This document shows, one piece after another, positions 34,585 through 43,477 of a DNA stretch of 64,000 nt (the stretch's first letter is position 1; each line of letters begins with the position of its first letter). A program made the position numbers and the translations under genes. Below the pieces are notes generated by a model, which searched no databases, was not told the origin of the DNA, and was given only the letters and a program-made list of their open reading frames with translations. The stretch is taken from positions 496,001-560,000 of the forward strand of contig CAVYYV010000006.1 in NCBI GenBank assembly GCA_963772815.1, read 5' to 3'. Origin of the DNA: DATFFO01 sp963772815 (lineage in GTDB: Bacteria > Actinomycetota > Acidimicrobiia > Spongiisociales > ZC4RG35).

Positions 34585-34952
34585 GAACCTTCGGAGAAGT
34601 CGACCACGGGGCGAACCTCGACCCGGCCATGCCACGCTCCCGGGATCTGCGACGCCCATCCCAGGGCCTCGTCAAGGTCGGCGCACTCGAGAAGGTAGAA
34701 ACCCCCCAGGACCTCCTTCGTCTCGGCAAAGGGCCCGTCGGTGTGGATCACCTCGCCTCCCTTGCCGCCCACGACATGAACCGTGGTGGCAGTGTTTGTC
34801 TCCTGGAGTGCCTCCCCTCCGCGGAGAACGCCCGACGCCCCCGCCTTCTCACCGAACTCGTTGTACTCGACCATCACCGCATCCCACTCCTCGGGAGTTC
34901 CCTGACCCTCGGACTCGGCGGGGGTGTATATCAAAGCGGCATAGGTAGGCAT
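34581..34952 (-). CDS. YCII/DGPF-domain protein, partner of the ECF42 sigma factor
   Basis: The 123-residue protein reads MPTYAALIYTPAESEG, GEALQETNTATTVHV, HTDGPFAETKEVLGGFYLLECADLDEALGWASQIPGA and ends VEVRPVVDF. The DGPF motif within the YCII fold marks the partner proteins genomically tied to ECF42 sigma factors. It is translated first, with GAGAGGAG before ATG 34952, and overlaps the sigma factor start by 4 bases. The molecular role of DGPF proteins is not established. Confidence 0.9.
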   Translation of the reverse strand: MPTYAALIYTPAESEGQGTPEEWDAVMVEYNEFGEKAGASGVLRGGEALQETNTATTVHVVGGKGGEVIHTDGPFAETKEVLGGFYLLECADLDEALGWASQIPGAWHGRVEVRPVVDFSEGS

Positions 34953-35136
34953 CCTGGCTCCTCTCTCTTGTGGGATACCTTCGTCACTACGACGAACGTC
35001 CCGACCCCATTTCGACATTCTCGACGCCAAATCTCGAACAAGACGGCGCAACCGGCGAATCTTTATGTTCTCTTGATGTCGCTGGACTAACTCTGATTGA
35101 TGGCAAGAAACGCAAGCACCAACGAGGAGAGGATCC

Positions 35137-36309
35137 GTGAAGCGCACGAGGACAATCATCGGGAGCCTGGCGGCGTTGTTGCTGGTCATCGCCCTGCCCG
35201 CCTCCGCACAGGTAGGTACCACGTTAACGACGCTCCCCACCACACTCACCGTGACTACCCCCTATCCGGGAGTGGCCGTCGAGCCCGGTGACCAGGTCAC
35301 CTTCGACCTCACGATCGCGTCCCCCGTACGCGACAGCGTCGACCTGTCTGTGGACGGGGTACCCGACGGCTGGACGTCTTCGTTCCGCGGGGGCGGATTC
35401 GACATCGACCAGGTGATGGCCGGCCCGGGCGTGGAACCCTCGGTCAACTTCGACATCACCGTGCCGGTCGATGCCTCCGAAGGCACCTACGACATGACCG
35501 TCATCGCCGCCTCGAGCACCAAGACCGTCCGCCTACCCCTGTCGATCAGGGTCTCTCAGCAGGTCGGCGGCGAGGTGACCCTGACGCCCGATTTCCCCGG
35601 GCTCCGCGCACCGGCGGGCGAGCAGGCCTCCTTCAACGTGACGCTGCGCAACGGAACTCCGGCCGACCTCCAGTTCCAACTGGACGCCACCGGGCCTGCC
35701 GGCTGGAAGGTGACGGCCGAGCCGGCCAGCAAGGCTCAGGCCTCCACCGTCGCGGTCAAGGCCGGTAGCCAGGAGACCATCAGCGTCAACGCCACCTCAC
35801 CTGCCAACATCGACGCCGGCCAGTACTCGATCAGTGTCGAGGCGACGTCGGGCGACACCCAGGCGCAAGCCGACATGGTGGTCGAGATCGTCGGGTCCTA
35901 CTCGGTCACCCTCAGCACCGCGGACCAGCGACTCAACGCCGATGTCTCGGCCGGGAGCTCGAGCGACTTGCAGCTGGTCGTGTCCAACACCGGAACCGCC
36001 CCCCTCCAGGGCGCCACGATCAGCGCCACCCCTCCCAGCAATTGGGACGTCACGTTCGACACGCCAACGTTGCCCGACATCGCCCCCGGGGACACCTCGG
36101 TGGTCAACGCCACGATCACTCCGGCCCAGGATGCGGTCGCTGGGGACTACATCGTCAGTTTCCGGGTGAGCCAGGACCAGGCCAACGACAGCATCGACGT
36201 GCGCACCACGGTCAATCCCTCGCCGGTTTGGGGATTCGTCGGTGTGGCGGTCATCGCCCTCACCCTGGCCGGGCTGGCCTGGATCTTTCGTCGTTTCGGG
36301 AGGCGCTGA
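35137..36309 (+). CDS. Exported NEW3-domain protein with C-terminal membrane anchor
   Basis: A signal peptide (MKRTRTIIGSLAALLLVIALPASAQ) precedes three Ig-like repeats of ~100 residues: VEPGDQVTFDLTIASPVRDSVDLSVDGVPDGW, APAGEQASFNVTLRNGTPADLQFQLDATGPAGW and VSAGSSSDLQLVVSNTGTAPLQGATISATPPSNW, the NEW3 pattern. A C-terminal helix (VWGFVGVAVIALTLAGLAWIF) and RRFGRR anchor it facing out. GTG 35137 follows GAGGAGAGG. It is the first gene of an operon with an ABC ATPase (no gap) and permease, so it is probably an extracellular component or substrate of that transporter. Confidence 0.85.
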   Translation: MKRTRTIIGSLAALLLVIALPASAQVGTTLTTLPTTLTVTTPYPGVAVEPGDQVTFDLTIASPVRDSVDLSVDGVPDGWTSSFRGGGFDIDQVMAGPGVEPSVNFDITVPVDASEGTYDMTVIAASSTKTVRLPLSIRVSQQVGGEVTLTPDFPGLRAPAGEQASFNVTLRNGTPADLQFQLDATGPAGWKVTAEPASKAQASTVAVKAGSQETISVNATSPANIDAGQYSISVEATSGDTQAQADMVVEIVGSYSVTLSTADQRLNADVSAGSSSDLQLVVSNTGTAPLQGATISATPPSNWDVTFDTPTLPDIAPGDTSVVNATITPAQDAVAGDYIVSFRVSQDQANDSIDVRTTVNPSPVWGFVGVAVIALTLAGLAWIFRRFGRR

Positions 36310-37251
36310 GTGCCGACCAACATTCGCACCCGGGGCCTGACCAAGGTCTACGGCAAGCACAAGGTCGTCGACCACCTCAACCTGGATATCCCCGATGGAG
36401 AGGTGTTCGGCCTGCTCGGGCCCAACGGGGCCGGCAAGACGACCACGATCCTCATGCTGCTGGGCTTGATCGAGCCCACCTCAGGTGAAATCGAGGTGGT
36501 AGGCCAGGACCCGCGCCGCAATCCGCTTGAAGTGAAGCGCACTGTCGGCCTCCTCCCCGACGCGGTCGGCTTCTACGACACCATGACCGGTCGCGAGAAC
36601 CTGCGCTTCACCGCCCGCCTCAACGACATCGACGACACCGAGGAACGGATCGACCAGCTTCTGGAGGAAGTGGGCCTGACCTACGCCGCCGACCAGCTTG
36701 CCGGCGAGTACTCGCGGGGCATGAAACAGCGACTCGGCCTGGCAGACGCACTGGTCAAAAAACCCTCGGTTCTCATACTCGACGAGCCCACCACCGCCAT
36801 CGACCCCGAGGGCGTGGCCGACATCCTGGCAATGATCCGGCGCCTGGCCGTGGACGACCGGGTCACCATCCTCCTCTCCAGCCACCTGCTCCATCAGGTC
36901 CAGGAAGTGTGCGACCGGGTGGCCATCTTCGTTGAAGGAAAGGTGGTTGCCCAGGGCCCACCGCACGAGTTGGCCGCGAACCAGACCGGACCGGCTCGGG
37001 TCGAGTTCCGGTTCATCGGTGATGACGAACAGGCCGGATCCTCCCTCCAGGAAATCGGAGGCGTCACCGATGTCACCCGGGGCAAGATTCCCGGGTCGTG
37101 GATCGTGAGCCTCGAACCGGCCTCGATCGGTGAGGTCGTCACAGGCCTGGTGGGAAAGGACCTGGAGATATCAGGTATCCGTCGGGTAGACGACGACCTC
37201 GACGCCATCTACCGACGCTACTTCGAGACCAAGCAGGGGGTGGCGTCATGA
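36310..37251 (+). CDS. ABC transporter ATP-binding protein (drug/export type)
   Basis: The 313-residue ATPase has Walker A GPNGAGKTT, Q-loop region, signature variant YSRGMKQRLGLADAL, Walker B VLILDEPTTAIDP and the H-loop (LLSSHLLHQVQ). The first 220 residues match CcmA/NatA-type ATPases, and the remaining ~90 form the usual C-terminal regulatory extension. GTG 36310 immediately follows the TGA of the NEW3 gene, and its own stop overlaps the permease start by four bases, so all three are co-translated. Confidence 0.93.
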   Translation: MPTNIRTRGLTKVYGKHKVVDHLNLDIPDGEVFGLLGPNGAGKTTTILMLLGLIEPTSGEIEVVGQDPRRNPLEVKRTVGLLPDAVGFYDTMTGRENLRFTARLNDIDDTEERIDQLLEEVGLTYAADQLAGEYSRGMKQRLGLADALVKKPSVLILDEPTTAIDPEGVADILAMIRRLAVDDRVTILLSSHLLHQVQEVCDRVAIFVEGKVVAQGPPHELAANQTGPARVEFRFIGDDEQAGSSLQEIGGVTDVTRGKIPGSWIVSLEPASIGEVVTGLVGKDLEISGIRRVDDDLDAIYRRYFETKQGVAS

Positions 37252-38249
37252 CCACCAACGTTCGCTCCGTCCGGGAAGAGGCTCCCCTTCCACCTCCCCA
37301 ACGGGTGCCAAGAGGCGGGTGGGCCGTCGTGGCCCGAAAGGAGCTGGCCGATCACCTGCTGTCGGGAAGGTTCGTGGTTCTGATGGCGGTGCTGGGGGTA
37401 GCCACGGCCGCGGCCGTGTTCGCCGCATCGGGAGGCATCCGCGACGTGGCACCACAAGCACACGGGATCACGGCACTGTTCCTGAAGCTGTTCACGGTCA
37501 CCACAGACCCGGTCCCGTTCCCGCTGGTCACGTTCGTCGGGTTCCTGGCGCCCTTGCTCGGGATCATGTTCGGATTCGACGCCGTGAATGGAGAGCGGTC
37601 CCAGGGAACCCTTCCCCGGTTGCTCGCCCAACCGGTGCACCGCGACGAGGTGATCCTCGGCAAGTTCGTCGCCGGGTTGACCGTGGTGGCAATCATGCTC
37701 ACCTCGCTGGTGATCTTCGTGTCCGGGATAGGGATCTTCCGTCTCGGAGTGGTGCCCGACCCGACCGAGATCTCCCGTCTGGCGGTATGGCTGGTGTTCG
37801 CCATCATCTACGTGGGCCTATGGCAGGCGCTGGCCACCCTGGCCTCGGTGCTGGCCAAGCGAGCGTCCACCTCGGCCTTCATTCCGGTGGGCGTGTGGCT
37901 GATCATCACCCTGTTCGGCTCGTTCATCTTCGCCGCCGCCGCCGGCGTGGTGGCCCCCAACGACGGTTCCACCGCCGGCCAAGTGGCCAATATCCGCACC
38001 GAGCACGCCATATCGCAGGCTTCGCCGGTGATCCTGTTCCAGGAGGGATCGTCCGTACTGCTCGATCCTTCGGTTCGTACGACCGGGCTGGTCACTGTTC
38101 AGCAGGTGGACCGGGCCATCGTCTCTGAGCTTGACCTGGCCCAGTCGCTATTGGTGGTGTGGCCCCAGTTGGTCATCCTCATGGCGATGACGTCGGTGAT
38201 GTTCGCCCTGGCCTACGTGGCATTCATGAGACAAGAGGTACGGGCTTAG
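37248..38249 (+). CDS. ABC-2-type transporter permease
   Basis: The 333-residue protein has about six membrane segments: one after a cytoplasmic start (RGGWAVVARKELADHLLSGRFVVLMAVLGVATAAAVFA), then FPLVTFVGFLAPLLGIMFGFDAVNGERSQGTLPRLLAQPVHRDEVILGKF, typical of NosY/ABC-2 permeases, and four further ones to the end. An extracellular loop lies between the fifth and sixth. It should pair with the preceding ATPase. ATG 37248 overlaps the ATPase stop (ATGA). Confidence 0.9.
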   Translation: MTTNVRSVREEAPLPPPQRVPRGGWAVVARKELADHLLSGRFVVLMAVLGVATAAAVFAASGGIRDVAPQAHGITALFLKLFTVTTDPVPFPLVTFVGFLAPLLGIMFGFDAVNGERSQGTLPRLLAQPVHRDEVILGKFVAGLTVVAIMLTSLVIFVSGIGIFRLGVVPDPTEISRLAVWLVFAIIYVGLWQALATLASVLAKRASTSAFIPVGVWLIITLFGSFIFAAAAGVVAPNDGSTAGQVANIRTEHAISQASPVILFQEGSSVLLDPSVRTTGLVTVQQVDRAIVSELDLAQSLLVVWPQLVILMAMTSVMFALAYVAFMRQEVRA

Positions 38250-38300
38250 CGCCCGACGTCCGGTTGGCGAGACTCAGGGGGGCCGTGCCATGCTTGCTCC

Positions 38301-39506
38301 ATGGAACGGCGTCGTCCCCGCTGGAGCGAATGGTCAGAGCTGATACGGGTTCGCCCCCCTCGGATGGGGAGAGCGGCCCGGGTGGAATCCGCGGCCACGG
38401 TGTGGGATCTGCGACGGCTGGCACGGCGCAGGGCACCCCGCGCGGTCTTCGATTACACCGATGGTGCCGCCGAGGCCGAGATCACGCTGCGGCGCTCCCG
38501 CGACGTGTACCGGCGGGTCGAGTTCGTGCCCAGTGTGTTGCGCGACGTGTCCCAGGTGGACACCTCCACGACCATCTTGGGTAGACCGGCGACGATGCCG
38601 CTTGCGCTGTCACCCACCGGCTTCACCCGCATGATGCACGCCGAGGGGGAGAAGGCGGTCGCCGCCGCCGCGGCCCGGCTCGGCGTCCCCTACGCACTGT
38701 CGACCCTGGGGACCACCTCGGCCGAGGATCTGGCCGGGGCCGTGCCGGAGGCGGATCGCTGGTTCCAGCTCTACGTGTGGAAAGACCGGGGATTCGCCCA
38801 GGAATTGATCGAGGCTGCCCGCCGCGGTGGCTACTCGGCGCTCGTGCTGACCGTCGACACCCCCGTGGCCGGTGCCCGCCTCCGCGATGTCCACAACGGG
38901 CTCACCATTCCCCCGGAGCTGTCCCTGAAGACTCTGCTCGATGGAGCCCTTCATCCCGCCTGGTGGTATGACCTGCTCACGACCGAGCCTCTGGTCTTCG
39001 CCTCTCTCACCTCGTCGGGGGGAACCGTGGCGGACCTCGTCAACCGCGTGTTCGACCCCACGGTGGGCTTCGACGACGTTGCCTGGCTCAAGGAGCAATG
39101 GGACGGCCCCGTGGTCGTCAAGGGCATCCAGAACACCGCCGACGCCCGGACCGCCGTGGACCGGGGAGCTGATGCCCTCATCGTGTCCAATCACGGGGGT
39201 CGCCAGCTCGACAGGGCACCGACGACCCTGGAGGTGCTGCCCGAAGTGGTCGACACCGTCGGCGACGAGGTCGGGGTCTTTGTCGACGGGGGGATCATGT
39301 CGGGGGCCGACATAGTCGCCGCGGTCGCCTTCGGCGCCCGGGCGGCCATGGTTGGGAGGGCCTACCTGTACGGACTGATGGCCGGTGGACGGGCAGGCGT
39401 GGACCGTGCCCTGGAGATACTCCGCACGGAGTACGTCCGCACCCTCCAGCTGATGGGGGTCACGGCCACGTCCGACCTGGACCGTTCCCGGGTCCGCCTC
39501 CGCTGA
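38301..39506 (+). CDS. lldD: FMN-dependent alpha-hydroxy acid dehydrogenase (LldD2-like L-lactate dehydrogenase)
   Basis: The 401-residue flavoprotein closely resembles mycobacterial LldD2 over its full length: VWDLRRLARRRAPRAVFDYTDGAAEAEITL, SPTGFTRMMHAEGE, FQLYVWKDRG, LTVDTPVAGARLRDVHNG, VVKGIQNTADA, and IVSNHGGRQLDRAPTTLEVLPEV with the catalytic His and Arg. It oxidises L-lactate to pyruvate at the respiratory chain. GIMSGADIVAAVAFGARAAMVGRAYLYGL holds the FMN phosphate site. Upstream is the ABC permease 51 bases away; co-transcription is possible but function unrelated. Confidence 0.92.
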   Translation: MERRRPRWSEWSELIRVRPPRMGRAARVESAATVWDLRRLARRRAPRAVFDYTDGAAEAEITLRRSRDVYRRVEFVPSVLRDVSQVDTSTTILGRPATMPLALSPTGFTRMMHAEGEKAVAAAAARLGVPYALSTLGTTSAEDLAGAVPEADRWFQLYVWKDRGFAQELIEAARRGGYSALVLTVDTPVAGARLRDVHNGLTIPPELSLKTLLDGALHPAWWYDLLTTEPLVFASLTSSGGTVADLVNRVFDPTVGFDDVAWLKEQWDGPVVVKGIQNTADARTAVDRGADALIVSNHGGRQLDRAPTTLEVLPEVVDTVGDEVGVFVDGGIMSGADIVAAVAFGARAAMVGRAYLYGLMAGGRAGVDRALEILRTEYVRTLQLMGVTATSDLDRSRVRLR

Positions 39507-39557
39507 CCGCCACTCCCCGCCCGCTCTCTGGACCGTCGGGGATTCCCCACCCGTTCC

Positions 39558-39873
39558 TTGTGCGCCGGCGGACCCATGGCGACCGCTTACATGCGCATGT
39601 ATTGGGGAAAGCAGATCCTGGCCTGTACGGAGTCGCCTCGGGAGGCATTCGAAGATGCTCTTTACCTCAACAACCGTTACCGCCTCGACGGACGCGACCC
39701 CAACTCCTACACCAACGTCGCCGGGTGCTTCGGTCCCCACGATCGTCTGGCCGGAACGGGACCTTTACGGGAAGGTGAGGACCATGACCTCGAAAGGCCT
39801 CCGCTCCAAGAAGCACGCAGACGGCTACGTGACCCGGATCGAACGACTGACAGGCGTGAGTGTCGAGGGATGA
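39558..39873 (+). pseudogene. C-terminal remnant of a class II CPD photolyase, frameshifted
   Basis: One frame reads MATAYMRMYWGKQILACTESPREAFEDALYLNNRYRLDGRDPNSYTNVAGCFGPHDR, then the next frame continues WPERDLYGKVRTMTSKGLRSKKHADGYVTRIERLTG to TGA 39873. Together they match the end of class II DNA photolyases (MRMYWGKKIL, YLNDKYELDGRDPNGY, GKVRYM). One extra base near 39752 (cgtCtgg) breaks the frame. The photolyase N-terminal 350 residues are gone. The key active-site Trp (TNVAW) has become Gly. It fits between lldD and the dehydratase as gene debris. Confidence 0.8.
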
Positions 39874-39885
39874 GCCGCGTGGGCC

Positions 39886-40800
39886 TCAGACGACCGAGGA
39901 CGGGTCGGTGTTGGCTCCGCAAACCAGCACGCAGACGCTCTCGTCGCCGGCGGGCGCGAACCTCCCCGACCTGACGGCCGCCAACGCGGCGGCCCCGCCC
40001 GGCTCGGCCACCAAGCGACAGGCGTCCCAGAGCCAATGCTGAGCCTCCCGGACCGACTCGTCGGTGACCAGCACGGTCTCATCCACCCAGCGAGTGGCCG
40101 CCCCAAAGCCGATTTCTCCCACCCTCGACGCCCCCAATGAGTCGGCCGCCAGCCCTCCTACCTCGACGCCCACCGGCTTTCCGGCTTCGAGGGCGGCATG
40201 GAGGCTGGCTGTGCGCTCCGTCTCCACCGCCACCACCCGGGCGTCGTTACGAACCCAGGAAGCGATGCCGCCGATGAGACCGGCTCCTCCCACGGCCCCT
40301 ACGACATGGTCCACATCAGGAACCTGCTCGAGGATCTCGCGCCCACAGGTTCCCTGCCCCGCCACCACCTCTGGCTGATCGTATGCGTGCGCCTCCAGGG
40401 CATCGTTGTCGGCCAGGAACTCTCTCGAAGCGGCCAGCGCCTCGGCGTAATAGCCCTCGATGACGTGGACGTTCGCCCCCCATTGCCTCACCCGCTCCAC
40501 CTTGGTGGTGGGAGAGGTGGAGGGGATGAACACATCGACCGAGACACCCAACCTCGACCCGGCATACGCCACCGCCGACCCGAAGTTGCCTCCCGAGGCC
40601 GCCACCACCCTGTTCACGTCCGGACGCGAGGTAAGAAGCGAGAACGCTCCCCGAACCTTGAACGATCCCGTGGGTTGAAGCAGGTCGAGCTTTAGGTGCA
40701 GCCCTGGCTCCACGGTGAGGATCGGCGTGCGCCGCACCATTCCATCGATACGGGTCGCCGCCTCCTCGATCCGTCGGCGGGTTATCTCGACGCCGATCAT
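39886..40800 (-). CDS. Threonine/serine dehydratase family PLP enzyme
   Basis: The 304-residue protein belongs to fold-type II PLP enzymes: KLDLLQPTGSFKVRGA carries the Schiff-base Lys, AASGGNFGSAVAYAGSRLGVSVDVFIP is the Asn-binding loop, and VGAVGGAGLIGGIASW is the phosphate-binding glycine loop. MGVEITRRRIEEAATRIDGMVRRTPIL is the typical start. It deaminates Thr or Ser to 2-oxoacids; no regulatory ACT domain. ATG 40800 overlaps the preceding LLM gene by 4 bases, so the two are co-expressed. Confidence 0.85.
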   Translation of the reverse strand: MIGVEITRRRIEEAATRIDGMVRRTPILTVEPGLHLKLDLLQPTGSFKVRGAFSLLTSRPDVNRVVAASGGNFGSAVAYAGSRLGVSVDVFIPSTSPTTKVERVRQWGANVHVIEGYYAEALAASREFLADNDALEAHAYDQPEVVAGQGTCGREILEQVPDVDHVVGAVGGAGLIGGIASWVRNDARVVAVETERTASLHAALEAGKPVGVEVGGLAADSLGASRVGEIGFGAATRWVDETVLVTDESVREAQHWLWDACRLVAEPGGAAALAAVRSGRFAPAGDESVCVLVCGANTDPSSVV

Positions 40801-41663
40801 CCCAGGCCGCCGGGCACCCTCGGGATTGCCGAGTCGACGTCATCGGGAGTGGCCACGGGGAATATCAGATGACCGAATCCCATCTCGACCAGTTCTGCAA
40901 CGGCTTCGTCATCGGTGCCGGGCGTGACGAATACGGTGCGCTCGATCTCGGAGGGATCCCGGCCGACGTCGGCACAGTGGGCATCGAGAACCTCGAGCTT
41001 TCGGGTCAGATCGGCCCGCCCTGTGGCCGAGAAGAGGTTGCAGGCATCGGCGTACCGGGCCACCAACCGCAGCGTCTTCCTCTCACCACCGCCACCGATC
41101 ATGATCGGCGGCCTCGGCCTGGTGACGGGCTGGGGGTTGGAGATCGGCTCAACGGCTTCCACGTGGTGACCGCTGAATGCAGTGCGGTCTCCGGACCACA
41201 TCCGGGTGATGAGTCCGAGAGCGTCCTCGAGATCGTCGAAACGATGCGAGGTGGACGGCATCCCGAAGCCCAGGCCGACACTCTCCCGCTCGTACCAGCC
41301 GGCACCGAGCCCCAGCCAGGCACGTCCCCCCGAGACCACGTCCAGGGTCGTCACGGCTTTGGCCAGCAACCCCGGCGCCCGGTAGTGGGCCCCCGTGACC
41401 AGGGTGCCCAAACGGATGCGGCTGGTGACCCCGGCAACGAATCCCAGGGCGGTATACGCCTCGAGCATGGGCTCGTCGGGACCGCCCGCGACCGGCAGCT
41501 GGTAGAAGTGATCCATCACCCAGAAGGTGTCGAAACCTGCCGCCTCGGCATGGGTGGCGACCTCGGAGATGACCTGCCCGATTCGGGCCGGATCGCGGTC
41601 GAAGATCGGCATCTGTACGCTCGCCTTCAAGAGGCTCCCTTTCGTCGCCGGTTGGTCTGGCAC
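40797..41663 (-). CDS. F420-dependent LLM-class oxidoreductase (TIGR03560-like)
   Basis: The 288-residue luciferase-like monooxygenase fold protein reads VQMPIFDRDPARIGQVISEVATHAEAAGFDTFWVMDHFYQLP, LGTLVTGAHYRAPGLLAKAVTTLDVVSGGRAWLGLGAGWYERE, and RPPIMIGGGGERKTLRLVARYADACNLF. This group uses coenzyme F420, found mainly in actinomycetes and some archaea. Its substrate is unknown. It is followed with a 4-base overlap by the dehydratase gene. Confidence 0.88.
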   Translation of the reverse strand: MPDQPATKGSLLKASVQMPIFDRDPARIGQVISEVATHAEAAGFDTFWVMDHFYQLPVAGGPDEPMLEAYTALGFVAGVTSRIRLGTLVTGAHYRAPGLLAKAVTTLDVVSGGRAWLGLGAGWYERESVGLGFGMPSTSHRFDDLEDALGLITRMWSGDRTAFSGHHVEAVEPISNPQPVTRPRPPIMIGGGGERKTLRLVARYADACNLFSATGRADLTRKLEVLDAHCADVGRDPSEIERTVFVTPGTDDEAVAELVEMGFGHLIFPVATPDDVDSAIPRVPGGLG

Positions 41664-41711
41664 CGATCATGCCACGACCTCCAAGTCATGCGATCGCCAT
41701 ACACTCCGAGG

Positions 41712-42695
41712 GTGACCACGTGGCGTGACGCCCTCACCGGAATCCCTCGAGTAGACCAGCCTGCATGGGGCCAGATCGGGCCCCTGACCCGCTGGCTGAT
41801 CGCCTCCCGGGCTGCCGTGCTGGTCATGACTGTGTTGTCGGCCGTGATCGCCGGCCTCCTGGCATGGAGAGACGGAATGTTCGACCCGATCGGCTTCGTT
41901 GTGATGACGGTAGGGCTGGTGGCGGCCCACGCCGCCAACAACATCCTCAACGACCTCACCGACTACCTCACCGGCACCGACCGTGACAATTCGTTCCGCA
42001 CCCGCTACGGCACCCAGCCGCTCGAGGCGGGGCTGATGACCGTGCGCCAGAACCTGGCCTACTTTGCCGTCACCGGGGCAGCAGCCCTGGCAGCCGGGGT
42101 GTACCTCGCCATCCGTCAGGGTCCCATGGTTCTTGTCCTGGCCGGGGCAGGCGCCCTCTTCCTCGTGGCCTACAGCTGGCCCCTGAAGCACATCGGGCTG
42201 GGTGAGATGTCTGCATTGATCGTGTGGGGACCGCTCATGATCGGAGGCGGCTACTACGCCATCACCGGCCAGTGGTCCTGGCCCGTGGTGGTGGCCGGGC
42301 TTCCTTACGCCCTGGGGGTGACCACGGTTCTCTTCGCCAAGCACATCGACAAGTACGACAACGACACCGCCCGCGGCATTCACACCCTGCCGGTCGTCGT
42401 CGGGCCGAGAGCGGCCCGGTCGGTGGTCCTCGCCATGGTCGCCGCCCAGTACGTCATCGTCGGGTTCCTGGTGGCGACGGCCCCAACGGATTGGCCCATC
42501 CTCGCGGTGCTCGGAGCCACGCCCCTGCTCCGCCATCTCGTCCCCGTCTTCACTCACCCGGCGCCCGAGTCCCCTCCCGAGGGGTACCCACCTTCCGCCT
42601 GGCCCCTCTGGTATGTGAGCTTCGCGTTCGTCCACAACCGCCGCTTCGGTGCCCTCTATGTGCTCGGCCTGATCGGCGCCGCCCTTCTCCACTGA
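41712..42695 (+). CDS. UbiA-family prenyltransferase (MenA-like)
   Basis: A membrane protein of ~327 residues with eight or nine hydrophobic segments and the UbiA prenyl-diphosphate motif NNILNDLTDYLTGTDRDN (NDxxDxxxD-like) in the first loop and KHIDKYDNDTARGIHTLPVVVG in the third. It attaches a polyprenyl chain to an aromatic acceptor, probably in menaquinone synthesis, though no other men genes are nearby. The start is GTG 41712; ATG 41688 would add eight residues. Its stop overlaps the start of the next gene (TGATG). Confidence 0.85.
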   Translation: MTTWRDALTGIPRVDQPAWGQIGPLTRWLIASRAAVLVMTVLSAVIAGLLAWRDGMFDPIGFVVMTVGLVAAHAANNILNDLTDYLTGTDRDNSFRTRYGTQPLEAGLMTVRQNLAYFAVTGAAALAAGVYLAIRQGPMVLVLAGAGALFLVAYSWPLKHIGLGEMSALIVWGPLMIGGGYYAITGQWSWPVVVAGLPYALGVTTVLFAKHIDKYDNDTARGIHTLPVVVGPRAARSVVLAMVAAQYVIVGFLVATAPTDWPILAVLGATPLLRHLVPVFTHPAPESPPEGYPPSAWPLWYVSFAFVHNRRFGALYVLGLIGAALLH

Positions 42696-43477
42696 TGGGC
42701 GACCTGAACAAAGCCATCACGGCTCTGGCCGACCGCCGCCGGATCCTGGTCTTCACCGGGGCCGGCATCTCCACCGAGTCGGGTATCCCGGACTTCCGTG
42801 GCCCGGATGGCCTATGGACCAAGGTGGACCCCGAGGACTTCAACATCTCTCGCTTCCTGGCCGACCCCGACCTACGCAAGAGGCGCTGGCAGATGCACGC
42901 CCGCGGAGAGTTGTGGGGGGCGAGGTCGACCGTTGCTCCCAACCGGGGCCACATGGCCGTGGTCGATCTCGAACGTGCCGGGCTGCTGGCGGGGTGCGTG
43001 ACCCAGAACGTGGACGGCCTTCATGTCGTAGCCGGCCTGAAGCCGGGGCGGGTGGCCGAGCTGCACGGCAATGTTCGCACCGTCCGATGCATCGAGTGCG
43101 GAGAGACCTGGCCGATCGAGGACATCTTGAAGCGAGTCGACGCCGGGGAGGAAGATCCCGGCTGCCACCTGTGCGGTGGAATCCTCAAGCCGGCCACCGT
43201 GATGTTCGGCGAGCTCCTCCCCGATCACGAGCTGCGAAAGGCGTGGGCATTCACCGGAATGGCGGACGCCGCTCTGGTGGTGGGCTCGACGGTGGGTGTG
43301 TTTCCGGCCGCCGAGATTCCGATCAGGATGGCACACGAAGGGCGGCCCCTCGTGATAGTCAACCGCGGCCCGACCGAAGCCGATCACCTCGCCACGGTGC
43401 GACTGGAGGGCGCCGCCGGCGACCTGCTGCCGGCGCTGGTGTCGGCTGTGATCGAGCGATGGGATCTCAGCCGGTGA
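42695..43477 (+). CDS. NAD-dependent protein deacylase, sirtuin family (second of two)
   Basis: The 260-residue protein carries the full sirtuin signature: FTGAGISTESGIPDFRGPDGLWTKVDP, TQNVDGLHVVAG, VAELHGNVRTVRC with catalytic His, a zinc site CIECGETW and CHLCGGILKPATVMFGE, and VVGSTVGVFPAAEIP. It differs from the first sirtuin at 4648, which has a PDYRG and no FRGPDGLW. The ATG overlaps the UbiA stop by one base. It converges on the lipoprotein gene at 43467 (11-base overlap). Confidence 0.92.
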   Translation: MGDLNKAITALADRRRILVFTGAGISTESGIPDFRGPDGLWTKVDPEDFNISRFLADPDLRKRRWQMHARGELWGARSTVAPNRGHMAVVDLERAGLLAGCVTQNVDGLHVVAGLKPGRVAELHGNVRTVRCIECGETWPIEDILKRVDAGEEDPGCHLCGGILKPATVMFGELLPDHELRKAWAFTGMADAALVVGSTVGVFPAAEIPIRMAHEGRPLVIVNRGPTEADHLATVRLEGAAGDLLPALVSAVIERWDLSR

